From the NCBI GenBank assembly GCA_965214795.1, contig OZ243976.1:744001-808000 (forward strand): DNA of 64,000 nt, in the 5' to 3' direction. This document shows, piece after piece, positions 17,044 to 25,145 of the stretch. This stretch comes from JAJDXW01 sp965214795. GTDB lineage: Bacteria > Pseudomonadota > Gammaproteobacteria > HK1. Below the pieces are notes generated by a model. That model ran no database searches, was not told the origin of the DNA, and saw only the letters and a program-made list of their open reading frames with translations. Position numbers and translations under genes: made by a program. Position 1 is the first letter of the stretch; the number at the start of each line of letters is the position of its first letter.

Positions 17044-17358
17044 ATGAGTGCCGAAGTATGGACGATCCTCTCGGTGGGCGTGGCCCTCGGAGCGCTCGTG
17101 TGGCGGATGCTGCGGTCGCTCCGACACGACATGAATCGTCGATTCGAGCAGGTCGACCGGCAGTTTGCGGAGGCCCGCGAGAAATTCGCCGGGATCGACC
17201 GGAAGTTCGAGCAAATCGCGGAGTGCTTCCGCGAGGTGAGGCGGCAGCTCACCCGCCTCGCCGAGGACCACAACGCGCTCGCGCGCGAGCTCTCCGAGCT
17301 TCGGGGCGAGATCCGGGGGCGGCTCGACGAGCGCGCCCGCCCCGGCCCTGCCGACTAG
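17044..17358 (+). CDS. Small membrane-anchored coiled-coil protein, paralogue 2 of 5
   Basis: 104 residues, the shortest of the set. It has the N-terminal MSAEVWT and one transmembrane helix (ILSVGVALGALVWRMLR), then heptads FEQVDRQ, FAEAREK, FAGIDRK and FEQIAEC. The tail LARELSELRGEIRGRLDERARP is shared with all copies. The ATG at 17044 is chosen because the other paralogues start at the same MSAE; the longer upstream open frame is spacer sequence. Gene 3 follows after 27 bases with the leader GGCCGGAGGGAGACCAGGG. Its function is unknown. Confidence 0.75.
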   Translation: MSAEVWTILSVGVALGALVWRMLRSLRHDMNRRFEQVDRQFAEAREKFAGIDRKFEQIAECFREVRRQLTRLAEDHNALARELSELRGEIRGRLDERARPGPAD

Positions 17359-17385
17359 CGTTTCGGGGCCGGAGGGAGACCAGGG

Positions 17386-17733
17386 ATGAGTGCCGAAGTA
17401 TGGACGATCCTCTCGGTGGGCGTGGCCCTCGGAGCACTCGTGTGGCGGATGCTGCGGTCGCTCCGACACGACATGAATCGTCGATTCGAGCAGATGAACG
17501 AGCAAGTCGAGAAGCGGTTCGAGCAGGTCGACCGGCAGTTTGCGGAGATCCGCGAAAAATTCGCCAGGATCGACCGGAAGTTCGAACAGGTCGCGGAGTG
17601 CTTCCGCGCGGTGAGGCGGCAGCTCACCCGCCTCGCCGAGGACCACAACGCGCTCGCGCGCGAGCTCTCCGAGCTTCGGGGCGAGATCCGGGGGCGGCTC
17701 GACGAGCGCGCCCGCCCCGGCCCTGCCGACTAG
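17386..17733 (+). CDS. Small membrane-anchored coiled-coil protein, paralogue 3 of 5
   Basis: 115 residues, the longest copy. The transmembrane start is the same as in paralogue 2. The coiled coil carries an extra 11-residue unit (MNEQVEKRFEQ) between FEQ and VDRQFAEIREK. Eleven residues is the hendecad period, so the helix can grow without breaking its hydrophobic stripe. A strong GGAGGGAGA ribosome-binding site precedes the ATG. The gene lies between near-identical genes 2 and 4, which makes the array prone to unequal recombination. Its function is unknown. Confidence 0.75.
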   Translation: MSAEVWTILSVGVALGALVWRMLRSLRHDMNRRFEQMNEQVEKRFEQVDRQFAEIREKFARIDRKFEQVAECFRAVRRQLTRLAEDHNALARELSELRGEIRGRLDERARPGPAD

Positions 17734-17760
17734 GGTTTCGAGGCCGGAGGGAGACCAGGG

Positions 17761-18096
17761 ATGAGTGCCGAAGTATGGACGATCCTCTCGGTGGGCGTGG
17801 CCCTCGGAGCGCTCGTGTGGCGGATGCTGCGGTCGCTCCGACACGACATGAATCGTCGATTCGAGCAGGTCGACCGGCAGTTTGCGCAGGTCGACCGGCA
17901 GTTTGCGGAGATCCGCGAAAAATTCGCCGGGATCGACCGGAAGTTCGAGCAAATCGCGGAGTGCTTCCGCGAGGTGAGGAGGCAGCTCACCCGCCTCGCC
18001 GAGGACCACAACGCGCTCGCGCGCGAGCTCTCCGAGCTTCGGGGCGAGATCCGGGGGCGGCTCGACGAGCGCGCCCGCCCCGGCCCTGCCGACTAG
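17761..18096 (+). CDS. Small membrane-anchored coiled-coil protein, paralogue 4 of 5
   Basis: 111 residues. Relative to paralogue 2 it has one extra heptad: VDRQFAQ followed by VDRQFAE. The membrane helix and C-terminal half match its neighbours almost exactly. Its TAG stop is immediately followed by the 200-bp MITE-like element at 18097, which separates it from gene 5. The recent insertion left the coding sequence intact. Its function is unknown. Confidence 0.75.
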   Translation: MSAEVWTILSVGVALGALVWRMLRSLRHDMNRRFEQVDRQFAQVDRQFAEIREKFAGIDRKFEQIAECFREVRRQLTRLAEDHNALARELSELRGEIRGRLDERARPGPAD

Positions 18097-18296
18097 CCCG
18101 AAAAAATCACCGACTTTCGTCGCGAGGGCGCCAAGATGCCCCACGATCTCATGGAGGAACGGGCCGCACGGACCGAAAGATGCTGAAGGCGTAGTCGACA
18201 CTCGCGCGTGCGCGCTGTCGAAGCGGCTTGCGGGAGTACGGCCCGCTACCGCGAGCGGATGGGTGGCCGCAGCAGGAAGTCGGTGATTTTTTCGGG
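18097..18296. mobile_element. MITE-like element, family 2, copy A
   Basis: A 200-bp non-coding element with near-perfect terminal inverted repeats: CCCGAAAAAATCACCGACTT at the left, and AAGTCGGTGATTTTTTCGGG at the right. It lies between coiled-coil genes 4 and 5. A second copy of the same 200-bp length, in the opposite orientation and about 90% identical by eye, lies 38 kb away at 56761-56960. I see no convincing target duplication. It has no coding capacity for a transposase; the long open frames crossing it are spurious. Confidence 0.8.
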
Positions 18297-18327
18297 CGAG
18301 CGGTTCCAGGCCGGAGGGAGACCAGGG

Positions 18328-18663
18328 ATGAGTGCCGAAGTATGGACGATCCTCTCGGTGGGCGTGGCCCTCGGAGCGCTCGTGTGGCGGATGCTGCGGT
18401 CGCTCCGACACGACATGAATCGTCGGTTCGAGCAGGTCGACCGGCAATTTGCGCAGGTCGACCGGCAATTTGCGGAGATCCGCGAAAAATTCGCCGCGAT
18501 CGACCGGAAGTTCGAGCAGGTCGCGGAGTGCTTCCGCGAGGTGAGGCGGCAACTCGCCCGCCTCGCCGAGGACCACAACGCGCTCGCGCGCGAGCTCTCC
18601 GAGCTTCGGGGCGAAATCCGGGAGCGGCTCGACGAGCGCGCCCGCCCCGCCGCCGGGGGTTAG
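18328..18663 (+). CDS. Small membrane-anchored coiled-coil protein, paralogue 5 of 5
   Basis: 111 residues. Like paralogue 4 it carries the duplicated heptad VDRQFAQ/VDRQFAE. Small differences are FAAIDRK, VRRQLARL and GEIRERLDE. The leader with the GGAGGGAGA ribosome-binding site is the same as in genes 3 and 4, but the preceding spacer now contains the family 2 MITE-like element. Gene 5 may therefore be uncoupled from the upstream transcript. It is the last copy; dtd follows on the other strand. Its function is unknown. Confidence 0.75.
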   Translation: MSAEVWTILSVGVALGALVWRMLRSLRHDMNRRFEQVDRQFAQVDRQFAEIREKFAAIDRKFEQVAECFREVRRQLARLAEDHNALARELSELRGEIRERLDERARPAAGG

Positions 18664-18757
18664 CCGTTCCCGCCCGCGAGGAGACACCCCCGGAGTACGC
18701 GGTCGATGAGCGCCCGTTCGGGCGATTCCCGCCGGCAAGCGCGACTCCGTGAGGCCA

Positions 18758-19222
18758 TCATTCCGCGCCGCGCGTGACCGGCGCCCGCGTCTCCAGCCAG
18801 AAGGTGACCGGCCCCTCGTTGCAGAGGCGAACCTGCATCCGTTCGCCGAACCGGCCCGACTCCACCACCCGATGGCGGGCCGCCGCGCATGCGAGGAAGT
18901 GCTCGAAGAGCCTCCGCGCGGTATCGGGATGGGCGCCGGTGCTGAAGCCGGGCCGCATCCCCTTGCGGGTGTCCGCCGGCAGGGTGAACTGCGGCACCGC
19001 GAGCAGCCCGCCGCCGGTCTCCGCAAGGCAGCGGTTCATGCGCCCGGCGCCGTCCGGGAACATCCGGTAGCCGAGCACGCGCTCGACGAGCCGTTCGGCA
19101 TCGTGCGCTCCGTCGTCCTTCCGGACTCCCACGAAGGCGAGCAGCCCGGCGCCGATCGCGCCGACCCGCTCACCTTCCACCAGCACCTCGGCGGTGGAGA
19201 CCCGCTGCAGCAACGCGATCAT
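18758..19222 (-). CDS. dtd: D-aminoacyl-tRNA deacylase
   Basis: 154 residues, the normal length of DTD. The enzyme removes D-amino acids (and glycine from tRNA-Ala) mischarged onto tRNA, a cytoplasmic quality-control step. Family marks are the start MIALLQRVSTAEVLVEG, the LVERVLGYRMFPD segment, the active-site SQ/PQF motif here as LAVPQFTLPADTRKG, and the Gly-transPro/cisPro loop region near NEGPVTFWLE. The PQF form, where bacterial DTDs usually have SQF, is a mild deviation. It reads opposite to its neighbours. The ATG at 19222 starts the family homology; the much longer upstream frame is not part of the gene. Confidence 0.88.
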   Translation of the reverse strand: MIALLQRVSTAEVLVEGERVGAIGAGLLAFVGVRKDDGAHDAERLVERVLGYRMFPDGAGRMNRCLAETGGGLLAVPQFTLPADTRKGMRPGFSTGAHPDTARRLFEHFLACAAARHRVVESGRFGERMQVRLCNEGPVTFWLETRAPVTRGAE

Positions 19223-19261
19223 CGCCGTCCTCCCTCTCCCGCTCCCGTCCCGGTCTTCACC

Positions 19262-19400
19262 CGCCCCCTCCCGAGAGCATTCCACACTGCGGGTCGGGGC
19301 AGCCGAAGGTGTTCCACCCGACATCGCACGGAGGCGCTCCTCTCGGACCGCGCTTCGCTCATCCAACCGACCCCGGGGCTTGAACCGTAGTCCGCCCCTA
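19262..19400 (-). repeat. Dispersed intergenic repeat, family 3, copy A
   Basis: Read on the minus strand, this stretch upstream of dtd aligns with 39175-39310 on the plus strand. Shared blocks are ACGGTTCAAGCCCCGGG, GGATGAG, GGTCCGA/AGTCCGA, and GCCTCCGTGCGATG. Identity is roughly 70% by eye over about 130 bases. Neither copy has a clear open frame or terminal repeats. It could be an old mobile fragment, a small RNA or a shared regulatory sequence. Confidence 0.45.
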
Positions 19401-19513
19401 CCTCCGCTCCCTCTTCGGCTTGCAGCCCGGCCGCCGCCCGGCTGACAATCCGGGACTGCAACGGGAGCAGCCGGAGGCGCACTGCCATTTTCGACGACGC
19501 CGTCCTGCGGGCA

Positions 19514-20080
19514 ATGGCGAAGTGGCCCGACGTGCCGGCGGTGTTCGGGTGGCTCGGCCTCGATCGCCGGGGCCGGTGGCGGCTGAAGGGGGACCTCATC
19601 GCGAATCACGCCGCGAACCGGTTCATCGACCGCAACTACGCCTGCGACGACAAGGGCCGCTGGTTCTTCCAGAACGGGCCGCAACGGGTCTTCGTCTCGC
19701 TCGAGTATGCGCCGTTCGTGTACCGGCTCGACGAAGCGGGGGTCCTCACCGCCCACACCGGCCGGGTCGCGGGCAAACCGGTCGCCGCGTCGCTCGACGA
19801 AGCGCAGAACCTCACGGTGGTGACCGAGCTGGGGCCCGGGCTCGTCGACGACCGGGACCTCGAAACCCTCTCCGAGCGCCTCGGGTCCCCGGACGGTGAG
19901 CCGATGGGCGACGACGCTCTGGAGGCCGAGCTGGCCGCCGCGGCGACGGGGCGGGCGGGCCGGCTCGGGCTCGCCTGGGAGGGAGGCGGGGTGACGCCGG
20001 TCGCGTTCATTCCCTCCGCCGAGCTCCCCGTCCGCCTCGGTTTCGTCCGCGACCCGGCGGCATCGGAACCCGACCCCTGA
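19514..20080 (+). CDS. Conserved hypothetical protein
   Basis: 188 residues, predicted soluble. The N-terminus MAKWPDVPAVFGWLGLDRRG, followed by WRLKGDLIANHAANRFIDRNY, looks like a well-conserved core. The middle (RWFFQNGPQRVFVSLEYAPFVYR) is strand-rich. The C-terminal part is acidic and alanine-rich, ending in a proline-aspartate tail. There are no Cys clusters, catalytic triads or membrane segments. I do not recognise the family. It lies between dtd (divergent) and gloB (same strand, 113 bases on), so it may be expressed alone. Confidence 0.6.
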   Translation: MAKWPDVPAVFGWLGLDRRGRWRLKGDLIANHAANRFIDRNYACDDKGRWFFQNGPQRVFVSLEYAPFVYRLDEAGVLTAHTGRVAGKPVAASLDEAQNLTVVTELGPGLVDDRDLETLSERLGSPDGEPMGDDALEAELAAAATGRAGRLGLAWEGGGVTPVAFIPSAELPVRLGFVRDPAASEPDP

Positions 20081-20193
20081 CGCGGCCGGAGCGCGCGAGG
20101 GATCCCGATCACCCGCTCCCACCGCGGCATTCAAGTCCCGAAAACAAGGCAATCCCGCAACCCTGCAAACGAGGCGGAAGAGAGGTACGCAGC

Positions 20194-20979
20194 ATGATCG
20201 TCGAACAGATCTGGACCGGCAACGCCTATCGCAACTTCAACTATCTCGTCGCCTGCCCGGAGTCCGGGGAGGCCCTCGCCGTCGACCCCCTCGACCATGA
20301 GAAGTGCCTCGCGAAAGCGAAGGAGCGGGGTTTCGAGGTGACCCAGATCCTCAACACCCACGAGCACTTCGACCACATCGGGGGCAACGACGCGATGGTG
20401 GCGGCGACGGGAGCGAAGATCCTCGCCCACGCCGCGGCGGCGGTCTCGGGCATCGACCGGGGGCTCGGCGCGGGGGACGTGATCCGGGTCGGGCGCACGG
20501 TGGAGCTCGAGTCCCTCGATACGCCGGGGCATACGATGAGCCACGTGTGCCTCCGGTCGCGCACCGACCCACCGTCGCTCTTCTGCGGGGACACCCTGTT
20601 CAACGCGGGGGCGGGGAACTGCCACCACGGGGGGCATCCCGAAGAGCTGTACACCACCTTCGCGGAGCAGCTCTCGCAGCTCCCCGACCACACGCTCATC
20701 TATCCGGGCCACGACTACATCCGGAACAACCTCGACTTCACCCTCGACCGCGAGCCCGACAACGCCGAGGCGGAGCGGCTCCGCGACGAAGTGCGGGACC
20801 AGGACCCGAACGAGGCGCTGGTCACCACCCTCGGGCTCGAGAAACGGGTAAACACGTTCTTCCGTCTGACCAGCCCCTCGGTAATCGCGGCGCTGCGCGA
20901 AGCGTTCCCGGACCTTCCCGAGCAGCCGAACCGGAAGACGGTGTTCCTCCGGCTCCGCGAGCTGCGCAACAGTTGGTGA
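20194..20979 (+). CDS. gloB: Hydroxyacylglutathione hydrolase (glyoxalase II)
   Basis: 261 residues, metallo-beta-lactamase fold. It hydrolyses S-D-lactoylglutathione to lactate and glutathione, the second step of methylglyoxal detoxification. Metal ligands are readable: THEHFDH with His56, His58, Asp60 and His61, then His113 (TPGHT), Asp133 (CGDTLF) and His173 (YPGHDY). The C-terminal HAGH-type substrate-binding domain is present (NRKTVFLRLRELRN), so this is a full glyoxalase II and not a generic MBL protein. A VOC-fold protein starts 5 bases after its stop, a glyoxalase-like pairing. Confidence 0.88.
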   Translation: MIVEQIWTGNAYRNFNYLVACPESGEALAVDPLDHEKCLAKAKERGFEVTQILNTHEHFDHIGGNDAMVAATGAKILAHAAAAVSGIDRGLGAGDVIRVGRTVELESLDTPGHTMSHVCLRSRTDPPSLFCGDTLFNAGAGNCHHGGHPEELYTTFAEQLSQLPDHTLIYPGHDYIRNNLDFTLDREPDNAEAERLRDEVRDQDPNEALVTTLGLEKRVNTFFRLTSPSVIAALREAFPDLPEQPNRKTVFLRLRELRNSW

Positions 20980-20984
20980 GCGCC

Positions 20985-21470
20985 ATGATCCCCATCGTCG
21001 GTCTCGACCACGTCGTGCTCCGGGTACGCGATCCGGATGCGATGCTCGACTTCTATCGCGACACCCTGGGATGCCCGGTCGAGCGCGAGCTCGACATCGG
21101 GCTCGTGCAGCTCCGCGCCGGGTCCTCCCTCATCGACCTCGTTCCCGTGGAGAGCGAACTCGGCCGCAAGGGCGGCGGCCCGCCGGGCGGCCCGCGCAAC
21201 ATGGACCACTTCTGTGTCCAGGTGGAACCCTTCGACGAGGAGGCCATCCGCCGGACCCTCGCGAGCCGAGGCTATCGGGCGGGTCCGGTCGAGTCGCGCT
21301 ACGGGGCGCGTGGCGACGGACCATCCATCTACGTCGAAGACCCCGAAGGCAATACGATCGAGCTCAAGGGTCCGCCGTTCGCGGCCGGTGGCACCGACCA
21401 CCCCATTCAGCGGATGCCCGGCACTCCCCTCCCGCCCCCCGGGGAATCGGGGGCGGGCCGGCAGCAATGA
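20985..21470 (+). CDS. VOC-family (glyoxalase/dioxygenase superfamily) protein
   Basis: 161 residues. The N-terminal beta-alpha-beta unit (GLDHVVLRVRDPDAMLDFYRDTLG) and C-terminal SIYVEDPEGNTIELKG are the classic vicinal oxygen chelate repeats, with His9 and the Glu of IELKG as likely metal ligands. It resembles glyoxalase-I-like and fosfomycin-resistance-like members, but lacks marks that would fix the substrate. The tail after residue 140 is proline-rich. ATG 20985 is used; an in-frame GTG at 20976, overlapping the gloB stop, is an alternative. Its stop overlaps the next start (ATGA), so it is probably co-translated with the carboxyltransferase. Confidence 0.75.
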   Translation: MIPIVGLDHVVLRVRDPDAMLDFYRDTLGCPVERELDIGLVQLRAGSSLIDLVPVESELGRKGGGPPGGPRNMDHFCVQVEPFDEEAIRRTLASRGYRAGPVESRYGARGDGPSIYVEDPEGNTIELKGPPFAAGGTDHPIQRMPGTPLPPPGESGAGRQQ

Positions 21471-23029
21471 GCGAAGGGGCCGACTGGAGGGCCGAGGTCG
21501 AGGAGATCCACCAGCGGCGAGCACTTGCCAAGGCGCAGGGCGGCCCCGAAGGCATCGCGCGGCAGCGAAGGCGAGGGCTCTCGACCATCCGCGAGCGGAT
21601 CGACGGGTTGCTCGACGGCGGCTCCTTCCGCGAGCACGGAGCGGGAGCGGGGGAGCCGGAGTACGACGACCTCGGGCAGCTCGTCGGCCTCACCCCCCCG
21701 AACTACGTCGTCGGCGCCGGCCGGATCGACGGCCGCCCGGTCGTCGTCGGAGGCGAGGACTTCACCCTGCGGGGCGGCTCCCCGAACGCCTCCGGGTTTC
21801 GCAAGAGCGTCTACGTCGAGGACCTCGCCCTCAAGCTCAAGCTGCCCCTCGTCCGTTTCCACGAGGGCGGAGGCGGGTCGGTCACCGGAACCGGGCGCCG
21901 CGGCCCGGCCGGGGAGCCCGCGCTCGCCCGCAACCGGTTCATCTCCATGGCCCGGACCCTGGAGACGGCGCCGGTGGCGGCGGTGGGCATCGGCGCGGTC
22001 GCGGGCATGCCCGCCGCGCGCCTTTGCGCGGCTCACTTCTCGGTCATGACCCGGAACTCCCAGGTCCTCGTCGGCGGCCCCGCCCTCGTCGAGCGCGCGG
22101 TGGGCGAGCGGCTGACCAAGGAGGAGCTCGGCGGGCCGGAGGTCCACCTTCCGAACGGGGTTGTCCACAACCTCGCCGCGGACGACGCGGACGCGTTCGC
22201 CCAGGTCCGGACCTTCCTCGGTTACCTGCCCTCCAACGTGTGGGAGCTGCCTCCGGCCGCGCCGTGCTCCGACGATCCCGGCCGCACCGAGGAGGCGCTC
22301 CTCGACATCGTGCCGCGAGACCGGCGCAAGCTCTTCGACATGCGCCGGCTCATCCGTCTCGTCCTCGACGACGGGTCCTGGTTCGAGATGGCCCGGCGTT
22401 TCGGGCCGGGCCAGATCACCGGCCTCGCGCGCCTCGCGGGACATCCGGTCGGGGTGCTCGCGAACGATGGGCGGCACTACGCGGGGGCGATGACCACCGA
22501 GGGAGCGCAGAAGGTCCGGCGCTTCGCCGAGCTCTGCGACCGGTTCCACCTCCCGGTGGTGAGCTTCGTGGACGAACCGGGCTTCATGATCGGGCAGTCG
22601 GCGGAGCGGGCCGGAACCATTCGCCACGGCACCGAAGCCATCATGGCGGTGATGCGGACCCGCGTACCGTGGGTTTCGGTCATGGTCCGCAAATCCTATG
22701 GGGTCGCCGCCGCGGCCCACTACGGCCCCTACGGGACGGTCTTCTCCTGGCCCTCGGTGGAGCAGGGGGCGCTGCCCCTCGAGGGCGGGGTGGCGGTCGC
22801 CTACGGGCGCGAGATCGCGGCGGCCGAAGACCCGGAGGCGCGCCGGCGGGAACTCGAGGCCGTCCATGCGGCGATGCAGTCGCCCTTCCCGCGGGCCGAG
22901 TCGTTCTCGGTGCAGGAGCTGCTCGACCCCCGCGAGACGCGCCCCGCTCTCGCGGAGTGGCTGGAGCTCGTGCGCCCGAGCCAGCGGCTCCTGCTGCCGC
23001 CCGCCGGGGCGCCGCCCTGGCCGGTCTGA
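21467..23029 (+). CDS. Acyl-CoA carboxylase carboxyltransferase subunit
   Basis: 520 residues of the propionyl-/methylcrotonyl-CoA carboxylase beta type, which transfers a carboxyl group from biotin to an acyl-CoA. Two crotonase-like halves are visible: the N half with REHGAGAGEPEYDDLGQLVGLTPPNYVVGAGRI-type residues and the C half with GHPVGVLANDGRHYAGAM, VSFVDEPGFMIG and a YGVAAAAHYGP oxyanion-hole region. No biotin carboxylase or biotin carrier gene is adjacent, so it must find partners elsewhere or have another role. It overlaps the VOC gene by 4 bases. The acyl specificity cannot be told from here. Confidence 0.82.
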   Translation: MSEGADWRAEVEEIHQRRALAKAQGGPEGIARQRRRGLSTIRERIDGLLDGGSFREHGAGAGEPEYDDLGQLVGLTPPNYVVGAGRIDGRPVVVGGEDFTLRGGSPNASGFRKSVYVEDLALKLKLPLVRFHEGGGGSVTGTGRRGPAGEPALARNRFISMARTLETAPVAAVGIGAVAGMPAARLCAAHFSVMTRNSQVLVGGPALVERAVGERLTKEELGGPEVHLPNGVVHNLAADDADAFAQVRTFLGYLPSNVWELPPAAPCSDDPGRTEEALLDIVPRDRRKLFDMRRLIRLVLDDGSWFEMARRFGPGQITGLARLAGHPVGVLANDGRHYAGAMTTEGAQKVRRFAELCDRFHLPVVSFVDEPGFMIGQSAERAGTIRHGTEAIMAVMRTRVPWVSVMVRKSYGVAAAAHYGPYGTVFSWPSVEQGALPLEGGVAVAYGREIAAAEDPEARRRELEAVHAAMQSPFPRAESFSVQELLDPRETRPALAEWLELVRPSQRLLLPPAGAPPWPV

Positions 23030-23285
23030 GACGCGCGAACCGTCGCCCGCGAAGCAGGGCATGGTGTCGAGAGCTCCCTGACGGGCCCTTGCCTTCGTGC
23101 CGGGGCCGGCCGATCAAGGCGCCGCCGGTCCGCGGCCCCGGATTCGATCCGGGGGTTGATTTCCTGGTGCCCGCTCCCACCTGAAAGCCGGCATCCCGCT
23201 CGCCCGTCCCCCGGGAAGGTTGGAGCCGGTCGCGGGCGTTGGGTGACGATTCTTCCTCGTCGGAGCGGGAAATCGAGGCAGAGAG

Positions 23286-24296
23286 ATGACCGACCTGGTC
23301 CGGATCGAAAACCTGGTCAAGCACTTCGGGCCGATCAAGGCGGTGGACGGAATCAGCTTCTCGGTCCGCCGGGGCGAGGTGCTCGGCTTCCTCGGCCCGA
23401 ACGGTGCGGGGAAGTCGACCACGATGAAGATCGTGACCGGCTTCCTCTCGGCCGATTCGGGCCGCATCGCGGTCGGCGGGGAGGACATCGCGGCCAACCC
23501 CATCGCGGTCAAACGCCGAATCGGGTACCTGCCCGAAGGGGCTCCGCTCTACTCCGACATGACGACCCGCGCCTTCCTCGAGTTCGCGGCCGGCATCCGG
23601 GGGTTCCGGGGCGAGGAGAAGCGTCGGCGGGTGGACGAAACGGTGGCCCGGGTCGCGCTCGAGAGCGTGCTCGAGCAGCCGATCGAGACCCTCTCCAAGG
23701 GCTTCAAGCGCCGGGTGGGTCTCGCCCAGTCGATCCTGCACGACCCGGAGGTGCTCGTCCTCGACGAGCCGACGGACGGGCTCGACCCCAACCAGAAGCA
23801 CGAGGTACGGTCCCTCATCCAGGAGATGGCGCCGCGCAAGGCGATCATCCTCTCCACCCACCTGCTCGAAGAGGTCGACGCGGTGTGTTCCCGGGCGGTC
23901 ATCATCTCCGCCGGGCGGATCGTGAGCGACGGCACCCCGGAGGACCTCCACGCCCGGGCGGACAGCCACAACACGGTCACCGTCACGCTCCGGGGGGTCG
24001 TCCCGGAGAGCGCCCGCGCCGTGCTCGCGGCCGTGGGGGGAGTGCGGGCAGTGGAGGAGGTGGGCGGCGCCGGAGACGGAGGCGACGACAGAGCCGATGA
24101 CGATAGCCGCATCGGCGACGGCGGCGACAGTGGAGTCCGGCTCCGGGTCCGGCCCGAGAGCGGACGCGCCGTCGCGGTCGAGGTGAGCCGGGTCGCGCGC
24201 GAGCACGGCTGGCAGGTCGAAGAGCTGATGGTGGACCGGGGGCGCCTCGAAGAGGTCTTCCGGGCGATCACCGCCCCCGACCGGACCCGTTCCTGA
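23286..24296 (+). CDS. ABC transporter ATP-binding protein, GldA/NatA type
   Basis: 336 residues. Walker A is GPNGAGKST, the signature motif is LSKGFKRRVGLAQ and Walker B is VLVLDEPTDGLDPNQ, with STHLLEEV as the H-loop region. This is the ATPase of an ABC-2-type transporter. Between about residues 255 and 285 lies a Gly/Asp-rich insert (GDGGDDRADDDSRIGDGGDSG) that looks like low-complexity expansion. The next three genes encode a permease, a GldG-like protein and a DUF4340 protein, the set often called the gliding-motility-type exporter, although it is common in non-gliding bacteria. Confidence 0.88.
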   Translation: MTDLVRIENLVKHFGPIKAVDGISFSVRRGEVLGFLGPNGAGKSTTMKIVTGFLSADSGRIAVGGEDIAANPIAVKRRIGYLPEGAPLYSDMTTRAFLEFAAGIRGFRGEEKRRRVDETVARVALESVLEQPIETLSKGFKRRVGLAQSILHDPEVLVLDEPTDGLDPNQKHEVRSLIQEMAPRKAIILSTHLLEEVDAVCSRAVIISAGRIVSDGTPEDLHARADSHNTVTVTLRGVVPESARAVLAAVGGVRAVEEVGGAGDGGDDRADDDSRIGDGGDSGVRLRVRPESGRAVAVEVSRVAREHGWQVEELMVDRGRLEEVFRAITAPDRTRS

Positions 24297-24334
24297 GCCC
24301 GTGGCCGGGCACCCGTACATCTCGAGGTAGAGCG

Positions 24335-25069
24335 GTGGCCAACGTCCTGGTGATCTTCAAGCGCGAGTTCCAGGGATACTTCGCGACTCCCATCGCCTAT
24401 GTGTTCATGGGCGTGTTCGTGGCCCTCGCCGGGGTGTTCACGATGTACATCGGCGGGTTCTTCATCCGCGCCCAGGCCGACCTCACCGTGTTCTTCGGCT
24501 TTCACCCCTGGCTGTACCTCTTCCTGATCCCCGCCCTGGCGATGCGCCTCTGGGCGGAGGAACGCCGCGCGGGGACGATCGAGCTGCTGCTCACCCTGCC
24601 GGTGACCATGACCCAGGCGGTCATGGGCAAGTTCCTTGCCGCGTGGCTGTTCACCGCGGTCGCCCTTGCGCTCACCTTTCCGGTCTGGATCACGGTCAAC
24701 TACCTCGGCGACCCCGACAACGGCGTCATCCTCGCCGGCTATCTCGGGAGCCTCCTCATGGCGGGCGCCTACCTCGCCATCGGATCGTGCATCTCCGCCC
24801 TTACCCGCAACCAGGTCATCGCGTTCGTGGTGAGCGCGGCGGTGTGCCTGCTGTTCGTGCTGAGCGGATACCCCCTGGTGCTCGACGTGTTCAGCGCCTG
24901 GGCGCCCCCGTTCCTGGTGGAGACGGTGAGCTCCTTCGGCTTCCTCCGGCACTTCGAAGACATCATCAAGGGCGTCATCGACCTTCGCGACCTCGTGTAC
25001 TTCGCCTCCCTCATCGCGCTCTGGCTGTTCGTGAACGTGCTGGCGCTGGAGGTCAACAAGGCGCACTAG
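24335..25069 (+). CDS. ABC-2-type permease, GldF-like
   Basis: 244 residues with about six transmembrane helices (for example PIAYVFMGVFVALAGVFTMY and VIAFVVSAAVCLLFVLSGYP). It contains the EERRAGTIELLLTLPVT segment typical of ABC-2 permeases: the coupling helix that docks on the ATPase. The start is GTG at 24335 after GGTAGAG. It lies 38 bases after the ATPase gene and before the GldG-like gene, so the three are likely one inner-membrane complex. The substrate is unknown. Confidence 0.85.
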   Translation: MANVLVIFKREFQGYFATPIAYVFMGVFVALAGVFTMYIGGFFIRAQADLTVFFGFHPWLYLFLIPALAMRLWAEERRAGTIELLLTLPVTMTQAVMGKFLAAWLFTAVALALTFPVWITVNYLGDPDNGVILAGYLGSLLMAGAYLAIGSCISALTRNQVIAFVVSAAVCLLFVLSGYPLVLDVFSAWAPPFLVETVSSFGFLRHFEDIIKGVIDLRDLVYFASLIALWLFVNVLALEVNKAH

Positions 25070-25145
25070 AAGCGAGGGGCGACGCGCCGGACGTGGGGCG
25101 GCGGAGAGAAGGGACAGCGGAGAGAGGCGAGAGAAGGAGAAGGAT

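Larger units (their letters stand above)
15409..17358 (+). repeat. Segmental duplication: Hsp20 3' end plus coiled-coil gene
   Basis: The segment 15409-16117 (Hsp20 3' end, hairpin, promoter, coiled-coil gene 1) is duplicated at 16680-17358 (Hsp20 3' end, hairpin, promoter, coiled-coil gene 2). Coding and non-coding parts align, including the 200-base spacer. The copies therefore arose as one tandem duplication of about 0.7 kb, with the intact Hsp20 now between them. Coiled-coil genes 3, 4 and 5 follow as shorter repeats of the gene and its ribosome-binding-site leader only. Confidence 0.8.

Noticed and set aside
16987..19026. A 679-residue minus-strand open frame with internal repeats (APDLAPKLGELARERVVVLGE type)
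   Set aside because: It is the antisense reading of the five coiled-coil genes and dtd. Its repeats mirror the tandem duplication of the plus-strand genes, which have start codons, ribosome-binding sites and sensible proteins.
23130..23160. CCCGGATTCGATCCGGG, resembling a tRNA T-arm
   Set aside because: The loop bases do not fit the T-loop order and no D-arm, anticodon arm or acceptor stem could be built around it.
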